A stretch of 10,691 bases of DNA from Actinomycetota bacterium (GTDB lineage: Bacteria; Actinomycetota; Thermoleophilia; Gaiellales; Gaiellaceae). Positions 7,420-10,691 of the stretch are shown here, piece by piece. The notes below the pieces were generated by a model, which saw nothing but the letters and a program-made list of their open reading frames with translations, was not told the origin of the DNA and made no database searches. Made by a program: the position numbers and the translations under genes. The stretch lies in NCBI GenBank assembly GCA_013813345.1, contig JACCRW010000034.1, forward strand, positions 1-10,691, in the 5' to 3' direction. Position 1 is the first letter of the stretch. Every line of letters starts with the position of its first letter.

Positions 7420-7634
7420 ATCCGACGGCAGCGGCAGCTGATCGTTTCGACGCACGACCCCCGGCTCGCGGCATTGCTGGAACGGAAGCTCGCCCCGCGG
7501 ACGGAGCATGAGAGGACGCGCGTCGTCGAATTCAAGGCGTGGACTCGCCGCGGGCCGAACCTCGAGCAGCGGTCGTCGAACCTCAACTTGTGGAAGGCAA
7601 AGAACGAACCCTGGTCGTCACGGAGGCCGCCTAG
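7420..7634 (+). pseudogene. C-terminal remnant of an AAA/SMC-like ATPase, frameshifted
   Basis: Directly after the methyltransferase fragment, and in the same frame, the sequence reads RRQRQLIVSTHDPRLAALLE, then RKLAPRTEHERTRVVEFKAW and TRRGPNLEQR. 'QLIVSTHD' resembles the last beta strand and H-loop of ABC/SMC-type ATPases, and the text after it resembles the tails of AAA-family ATPases. At about 7570-7572 one base appears to be missing. The frame beginning at 7572 continues coherently as VVEPQLVEGKERTLVVTEAA and ends at TAG 7632-7634. Only the extreme C-terminus of that protein is present; Walker A and B are absent. The piece was probably brought next to the methyltransferase by a deletion or recombination. 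The ATPase assignment rests on a short motif and is moderate at best. Confidence 0.5.
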
Positions 7635-7852
7635 ACGTATGTGCGGCTATCCGCGGGGCCTGCGAGGCCCGTGCGGTTTCCGGGACTTCTCGGGCGAAGT
7701 CTTCTCCGTCCCAGGCTCCGAGTAGCTCTTCGAACGTCAGCACGCCAGCGGATCAGAAGGGCTCGGTCGCAGTCGGCACGATCGCGATCGTATGGGACCA
7801 GTCGCGGCGGCGCCTCTCTGGCCTGGGCCAGTGTTCCGGAATGATGCTCCTT
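7635..7852. other. Gene-free stretch between the gene remnants and the IS1111-type element
   Basis: No convincing gene is present. The stretch holds a GGGCCT-GCG-AGGCCC hairpin (7656-7670) just after the ATPase stop but without a T-run, a 14-bp palindrome ACGATCGCGATCGT (7778-7791), and a short hairpin CTGGCC-TG-GGCCAG (7818-7831). The last part (roughly 7800-7852), read on the minus strand, begins ATAAGGAGCATC and appears to be the detached outer part of the right end of the IS110-type element interrupted by the IS1111-type insertion. The exact IS110 end cannot be fixed. Confidence 0.5.
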
Positions 7853-7855
7853 ATC

Positions 7856-7867
7856 TGTGGTGGGGCC
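7856..7867 (+). repeat. Subterminal inverted repeat, right end of the IS1111-type element
   Basis: TGTGGTGGGGCC is the exact reverse complement of 9269-9280. It lies downstream of the recombinase gene and therefore marks the right end. The match does not extend further on either side. Confidence 0.85.
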
Positions 7868-8143
7868 GGCCGTCAACGTTGGTTGGGGCCAGCGGGCGTG
7901 GTCAGTGTCGGTCGGGTCACCTCCTGCCTGGTGTGGGTGTTGATGTGCGGGCGCCCTGCCTTATCTAGGTGCACGGATGGTCTCCGGCGACGAGATGATC
8001 GATCGGGGGTTTCCCGCGAGTGGTTTGCGGCCGCTCGGTCTATGGAGGCCGGCCAGGCCGGGGGGCACTGGCGGCGGGAGCAATGCGGGAGCTGGCCGCA
8101 AGGGCATCTGCGTGATGATGGGCGACGCGCGCACGGTTGTTGA
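7868..8143 (-). ncRNA. Candidate seekRNA (guide RNA) region of the IS1111-type element
   Basis: These 276 bases between the recombinase stop and the right-end repeat hold no plausible gene. In characterised IS1111-group elements this is where the guide RNA (seekRNA/bridge RNA) is encoded. The region is rich in short self-complementary stretches: CCGGCC-A-GGCCGG at 8049-8061, GCGGCCGC near 8027, a GGGGG-TTT-CCC hairpin near 8006-8015 and GGGCGCCC at 7949-7956. Two words match the insertion junctions: CCTTATCT (7959-7966) repeats the right junction (7849-7856), and TCTATG (8039-8044) repeats the left junction (9286-9291). These could be target or donor guides. The exact ends of the RNA and its fold are not determined; the call is based on position plus these repeats. 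Confidence 0.4.
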
Positions 8144-9205
8144 TCAGGCCGCAACAGTGACGACCTCCTTGCTTTTGGGCGCGTCGTCGAGTGTTGCGAG
8201 CGCGTCGTCTCCGAGTTCGCGGAGGATGTGGTGTGCGCGCCGGCAGAGTTTGCGGGCGATGGAGAGACAGGCGCGGTTGTGGTCGAGGCGTTTGGCGACC
8301 TTGAGGTAGTAGGCGTGATCGGGCGAGGAGCGACGAGCGGCGCACTGCGCTGCTTCAAACAGGGCCCAGCGCAGAAGCGATGGCCCTTGGTGTGAGAGGT
8401 GGCCGGGCGCGCGCTTGCGGTCCGACTGCCAGACGGTGACGTCGAGACCAGAGTGGCGGACGGCGTCGTCGGAGCTTGTGAAGCGGCGCGTGTCGCCGAG
8501 CTCGGCCAGGATCGCGGTCGCGGTCACGGCACCGACCCCGTACAAGCGTGTGATCAGCGCGCGGCAGCCGGGCTGGCGGCGCGCGTAGGCCTGCAACGCG
8601 TGATCGAGCGGCCCCAGCTCGCGGTCGATCATGTCGAGCATCCGCAGCGCGAGCTCGACAAGCTCACGCCCCGAGGCCGACAACTCGACCGCGGCAAGCG
8701 CGCGACGGCCCGCCAGCGTGCGCGGCTTCAGCCCCGATGGTGCGCCCTGATGGAAGAGCTGCGCCTGCAGCCGCTGCAGCCAGGCGGTGCGCTGATCGAT
8801 CAGCGTCTTGCGCAGCCGCACCCGCGTGCGCAACTCGAGGATCTGCGCGGGCGGGATCCACGACTCGGGCAGCTCGCCGGCAAGCAGCAACCTCAACTGC
8901 AGATCGCAGTCAGCATCATCGGTCTTCGCCCGCCGCTTCCGACCCCGCTTGGAGGCCGTCTCGGCCGGATCAGCGAGATGCGCGGTGTGGCCGGCACGCT
9001 CGATCTCCTCAACAACGAACCGCCAGCCAGTCGTGCCCTCGAGCGCGAAATGCGCATCCTGACCGGCGAAACGCTCCAGCCACGCACGCACCGGCTCACG
9101 CGCCGCCGGGCTGATCCGTCCCCGCCAGCTCTCGCCACTGGCCAGCTCGACCGTCTTGTAGGTGATCTGCCTGCGGTGCACATCAAGCGCACTTACGATC
9201 TGCAT
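8144..9205 (-). CDS. IS110-family (IS1111-group) DEDD/serine recombinase
   Basis: This 353-residue transposase performs RNA-guided recombination of its element. The N-terminal RuvC-like DEDD domain shows Asp8 (ALDVH), Glu56 (ALEGT) and the KTDDAD motif with Asp96 and Asp99. A helical linker follows, with LRTRVRLRKTLIDQRTAWLQ (about 125-144). The C-terminal Transposase_20 domain starts near 215 (LITRLYGVGAVTATAILAEL) and holds the catalytic serine region GHLSHQGPSLLRW (Ser271). Length and motif order are normal and there is no interruption, so it looks intact. The start ATG (9203-9205) has a strong Shine-Dalgarno. Only about 75 bases lie between it and the left inverted repeat, while the long non-coding end lies downstream, which supports the IS1111 group rather than the IS110 group. 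Confidence 0.9.
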   Translation of the reverse strand: MQIVSALDVHRRQITYKTVELASGESWRGRISPAAREPVRAWLERFAGQDAHFALEGTTGWRFVVEEIERAGHTAHLADPAETASKRGRKRRAKTDDADCDLQLRLLLAGELPESWIPPAQILELRTRVRLRKTLIDQRTAWLQRLQAQLFHQGAPSGLKPRTLAGRRALAAVELSASGRELVELALRMLDMIDRELGPLDHALQAYARRQPGCRALITRLYGVGAVTATAILAELGDTRRFTSSDDAVRHSGLDVTVWQSDRKRAPGHLSHQGPSLLRWALFEAAQCAARRSSPDHAYYLKVAKRLDHNRACLSIARKLCRRAHHILRELGDDALATLDDAPKSKEVVTVAA

Positions 9206-9209
9206 CGGG

Positions 9210-9217
9210 ACCTCCTC
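9210..9217 (-). promoter_or_regulatory. Strong ribosome binding site of the IS1111-type recombinase
   Basis: The minus strand reads GAGGAGGT, with its AGGAGG core ending five bases before the ATG at 9205. This fixes the start codon and suggests translation does not depend on an upstream gene. Confidence 0.75.
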
Positions 9218-9268
9218 GAGCTCCAGGTCTTGAACGACCCGCGTGCTCTACCACGCCGCTGCCGAGGA

Positions 9269-9280
9269 GGCCCCACCACA
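9269..9280 (+). repeat. Subterminal inverted repeat, left end of the IS1111-type element
   Basis: GGCCCCACCACA is the exact reverse complement of 7856-7867. It lies upstream of the recombinase gene, about seven bases inside the inferred left end. Confidence 0.85.
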
Positions 9281-9287
9281 TGTCATC

Positions 9288-9306
9288 TATGACTTGTCAA
9301 GTCATA
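9288..9306. repeat. Palindrome at the IS110/IS1111 junction
   Basis: TATGACTTG and CAAGTCATA flank a single T, a perfect 9-bp-arm inverted repeat. It covers the stop codon (9297-9299) of the older IS110 recombinase. A second overlapping pair, GTCAT-CT-ATGAC (9282-9293), straddles the IS1111 end. Joining the flank left of the IS1111 element to base 9291 would lengthen the palindrome to 11-bp arms, so it may be the site that the IS1111 element entered. Confidence 0.7.
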
Positions 9307-10348
9307 AGTGGCTCCTGGTTTTGCAGTAGCCGGTAGAGGTGGCGGGCGAGGTAGCGCTTGAGTAGACGTACGGCTTCGCGTTGGGTTTTGCCTTCGGCGA
9401 CGCGTCGTGCGATGTAGTCCTTGGTTGCCGGGTCGTGGTGGCGGCGGTGCAGGATCACGGTGTGCAGCGCCCGGTTGAGTTGGCGATCACCGCCGCGGCT
9501 GAGTCGATGCCGGATCGTCTTGCCGCTGGAGGCGGGGATCGGCGCGACGCCGGCGAGTCGGGCGAAGGCGGCTTCGGAGCGGACACGGCCTTGGTGTGAC
9601 CAGGCGACGAGCAGCTGCGCGGCGACGATCGGGCCGATGCCGGGCTCGTCGAGGAGCTGGGGTGCGAGCGCGCGGACGTGGCCGAGGATCTCTGTCTCCA
9701 GCTCGTTGGCCTCGACGGTTGCTGCTTCGATCCGGCGGGCGAGGCTGCGCAGCACAAGGATCGTGGCGAGCTCGTCGGGTGTGCGTGAGCTCGAGCGGCG
9801 AAGCCGGCTGCAGCGCTGGATCAGCCGCCCGGCGGGCAGTCCGCGTAGCTGCTCGCGGAGATCGTCGGGACAGGTGACGATGACGCTGCGCAGCTGCACG
9901 AGCGCCACTCGACGGACATCGACCGCACTCTTGCGGGCGAGGAGCAGAAGCCGCAGCGCCTCACGCCGCTGCCCCGCCCTGGGCAGGCTGAGCGTCTCGC
10001 TTGCAAGCGCGGCGTGTGCCGCACGAGTCGCGTCGAGTGAGTCGTCTTTGCCGCGCAGCCTGCGCTCGTCCCGCGTGGGCCGCGGCCGATCTCGCAGACT
10101 GTCTCGCCCTGGCGGCTCAGATAGCGGGCGAGCCCGGCACCGTAATGGCCCGCGCCCTCGACCGCCCAGACCCGCGCTCCGTTCGCATGGCCCTGGACGA
10201 AGCGCAGCGCCTGCGCGTAACCGCGTGCGTTCGCGCGCACCGATCGTTGCGCGACGATCGCCCCTGCCGGTGCGACAACCACAGCGAGCACGTGCTCGTC
10301 GCGGTGCGTGTCGACGCCGACCACGTAGTCCACCTGATCTGCAAGCAT
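9297..10348 (-). pseudogene. IS110-family recombinase, disrupted by one frameshift
   Basis: The gene starts at ATG 10348. The first frame gives MLADQVDYVVGVDTHRDEHV (Asp13), then WAVEGAGHYGAGL (Glu64) and VCEIGRGPR, ending its homology near 10073. The family text continues in another frame from about 10070 as DERRLRGKDDSLDATRAAHA, holding the last two catalytic aspartates, then ALVQLRSVIV and the C-terminal Transposase_20 domain (LLDEPGIGPIVAAQLLVAW, RHRLSRGGDRQLNRAL with the catalytic Ser region), and stops at TGA 9297-9299. The break corresponds to one lost base or two gained bases at about 10070-10075. All parts of a roughly 350-residue recombinase are otherwise present, so the event is recent or a sequencing error. 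The longer non-coding part lies upstream, as in the IS110 group. Confidence 0.85.
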
Positions 10349-10620
10349 CCCCTCTGATCCTCCGGCTTCACTCGTAGGGTCACGTGGCGCCGGTCTGAGT
10401 GCGGGAAACCGCGGCGGCAGGACGGTAATGAGTCACGCCCCCAAGGGCGGACAAGCTCCTGATCAAGCCAGCAGCGGGCGCCAGACCGGCGCCGCCGCGC
10501 ACACGCGGACAGATCATTCCGAAGGCACGCAAAGCGGCCGGTCCCCAGACGAGTCACACGCGGCACGGCAACACCAGGCTGGCATAGGCCCCAGACAAAC
10601 CACCCCACCGAGTCTTACCG
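10349..10620 (-). ncRNA. Candidate bridge RNA region in the left end of the IS110-type element
   Basis: This gene-free stretch lies just upstream of the IS110 recombinase start, where IS110-group elements encode their bridge RNA. It contains a perfect 12-bp inverted repeat (10386-10397 and 10482-10493) enclosing 84 bases, with further hairpins inside: on the minus strand CGCCC-TTGG-GGGCG and GCGG-TTTC-CCGC. A competing local hairpin GGCGCC-agacc-GGCGCC uses one of the same arms (10477-10493). A Shine-Dalgarno-like GGAGG is about ten bases before the ATG. The ends of the RNA and its guide loops are not determined; the assignment rests on position and structure. Confidence 0.4.
10386..10493. 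repeat. Perfect 12-bp inverted repeat in the IS110 left end
   Basis: GGCGCCGGTCTG at 10386-10397 pairs with CAGACCGGCGCC at 10482-10493, leaving an 84-base interior. The right arm can instead pair with GGCGCC at 10477-10482, so two exclusive folds are possible. Confidence 0.85.
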
Positions 10621-10625
10621 TCCCC

Positions 10626-10642
10626 CGACCGGACGTAGGTCG
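10626..10642. other. Hairpin just past the tRNA 3' end
   Basis: CGACC and GGTCG flank a 7-base loop. On the minus strand this hairpin lies 12 bases beyond the tRNA 3' end. No T-run follows, so it is at best a weak terminator or part of the IS110 left end. Confidence 0.25.
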
Positions 10643-10654
10643 AGATAGGTTTCA

Positions 10655-10691
10655 TGGGCGAGGAAGGATTCGAACCTTCTCAGCGCAGAGG
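10655..10691 (-). tRNA. tRNA gene, 3' part only (isotype not determinable)
   Basis: The minus strand reads a T-arm with 5-bp stem GAAGG/CCTTC around the loop TTCGAAT (10663-10679), then the 7-base acceptor strand CTCGCCC (10656-10662) and discriminator A (10655). CCA is not encoded, since TGA follows. The anticodon lies beyond the window edge. An acceptor that would begin GGGCGAG, with discriminator A, allows several isotypes. Confidence 0.85.

Larger units (their letters stand above)
7853..9287 (-). mobile_element. IS110-family element, IS1111 group, apparently complete
   Basis: The element is about 1.43 kb, with one recombinase gene on the minus strand and a perfect 12-bp inverted repeat, TGTGGTGGGGCC at 7856-7867 and its complement at 9269-9280. 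Subterminal repeats of about this length set a few bases inside the true ends are the hallmark of the IS1111 group. The ends given here assume the 7-base and 3-base extensions described for IS1111-type elements. ATC occurs at both proposed ends (7853-7855 and 9285-9287) and TAT just beyond or overlapping (7852-7854 and 9288-9290), so the crossover cannot be placed to the base. The long non-coding part (7868-8143) lies downstream of the gene, as expected for the group. It lies inside the right end of another IS110-family element. Confidence 0.75.
9288..10620 (-). mobile_element. Older IS110-type element (main part), inactive and interrupted
   Basis: A frameshifted IS110 recombinase is preceded on the minus strand by about 270-300 non-coding bases and followed by a very short right end. 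This arrangement is that of the IS110 group proper (for example IS621). The right end appears to continue on the far side of the IS1111-type insertion, at about 7800-7852, where the minus strand resumes with ATAAGGAGCATC. The outer left end lies somewhere between about 10605 and the tRNA gene at 10655; it is given here only approximately, because this group has no diagnostic terminal repeats. Confidence 0.6.

Noticed and set aside
7656..7670. Rho-independent terminator after the ATPase remnant
   Set aside because: The 6-bp hairpin has no T-run after it on either strand.
7618..7743. Minus-strand 41-residue open frame starting GTG 7743 (FEELLGAWDGEDFARE)
   Set aside because: It looks protein-like at its start, but it is short, lacks a good ribosome site and overlaps the ATPase remnant. 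Possibly a fragment; not supportable as a gene.
8399..9292. 297-codon plus-strand open frame across the IS1111 recombinase
   Set aside because: The minus strand carries the complete DEDD/Ser recombinase with a strong ribosome site; the plus-strand text has no motif and runs over the inverted repeat.
10065..10080. Programmed frameshift in the IS110 recombinase
   Set aside because: IS110-family recombinases are normally made from one frame, and no classic slippery A- or T-run is present.
1..10691. CRISPR array or other regularly spaced repeats
   Set aside because: No regularly spaced direct repeats were seen; the repeats present are IS ends, palindromes and isolated short words.

Overview
The window is GC-rich and densely packed, with long overlapping genes and a tRNA gene that lacks an encoded CCA end. 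This suits a member of the Actinomycetota, possibly a Thermoleophilia-like lineage. That placement is inferred from composition and gene style only; no marker gene is present.

Positions 1-7219 hold a plus-strand run of glycan-biosynthesis genes joined by start/stop overlaps. They are the tail of an NDP-sugar epimerase/dehydratase, a CDP-paratose/tyvelose 2-epimerase-like SDR, a compact zinc-dependent MDR dehydrogenase, a Gfo/Idh/MocA oxidoreductase, one GT4-type glycosyltransferase and three consecutive CgeB-like glycosyltransferases. The four sugar-modifying enzymes probably make or oxidise an activated sugar, and the four transferases probably place sugars on a surface or secreted glycan. 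The product cannot be deduced from the sequence.

The operon continues at 7216 into a SAM-dependent methyltransferase that is destroyed. It has an in-frame TAG where Trp is expected, and right after its SAM motif I the sequence changes to the tail of what looks like an AAA/SMC-type ATPase, itself frameshifted. The end of the cluster has therefore been lost in a rearrangement.

Positions 7853-10620 are mobile DNA on the minus strand. An apparently intact IS1111-type element (about 7853-9287, 12-bp perfect subterminal inverted repeats, DEDD/Ser recombinase of 353 aa) seems to sit inside the right end of an older IS110-type element whose recombinase (9297-10348) is frameshifted. Both have a long non-coding flank on the side where each group is known to encode its guide RNA: downstream of the gene for IS1111 (seekRNA) and upstream for IS110 (bridge RNA). 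Short words spanning both IS1111 junctions recur in its non-coding end, making them candidate guides.

The window closes with the 3' part of a minus-strand tRNA gene (10655-10691).
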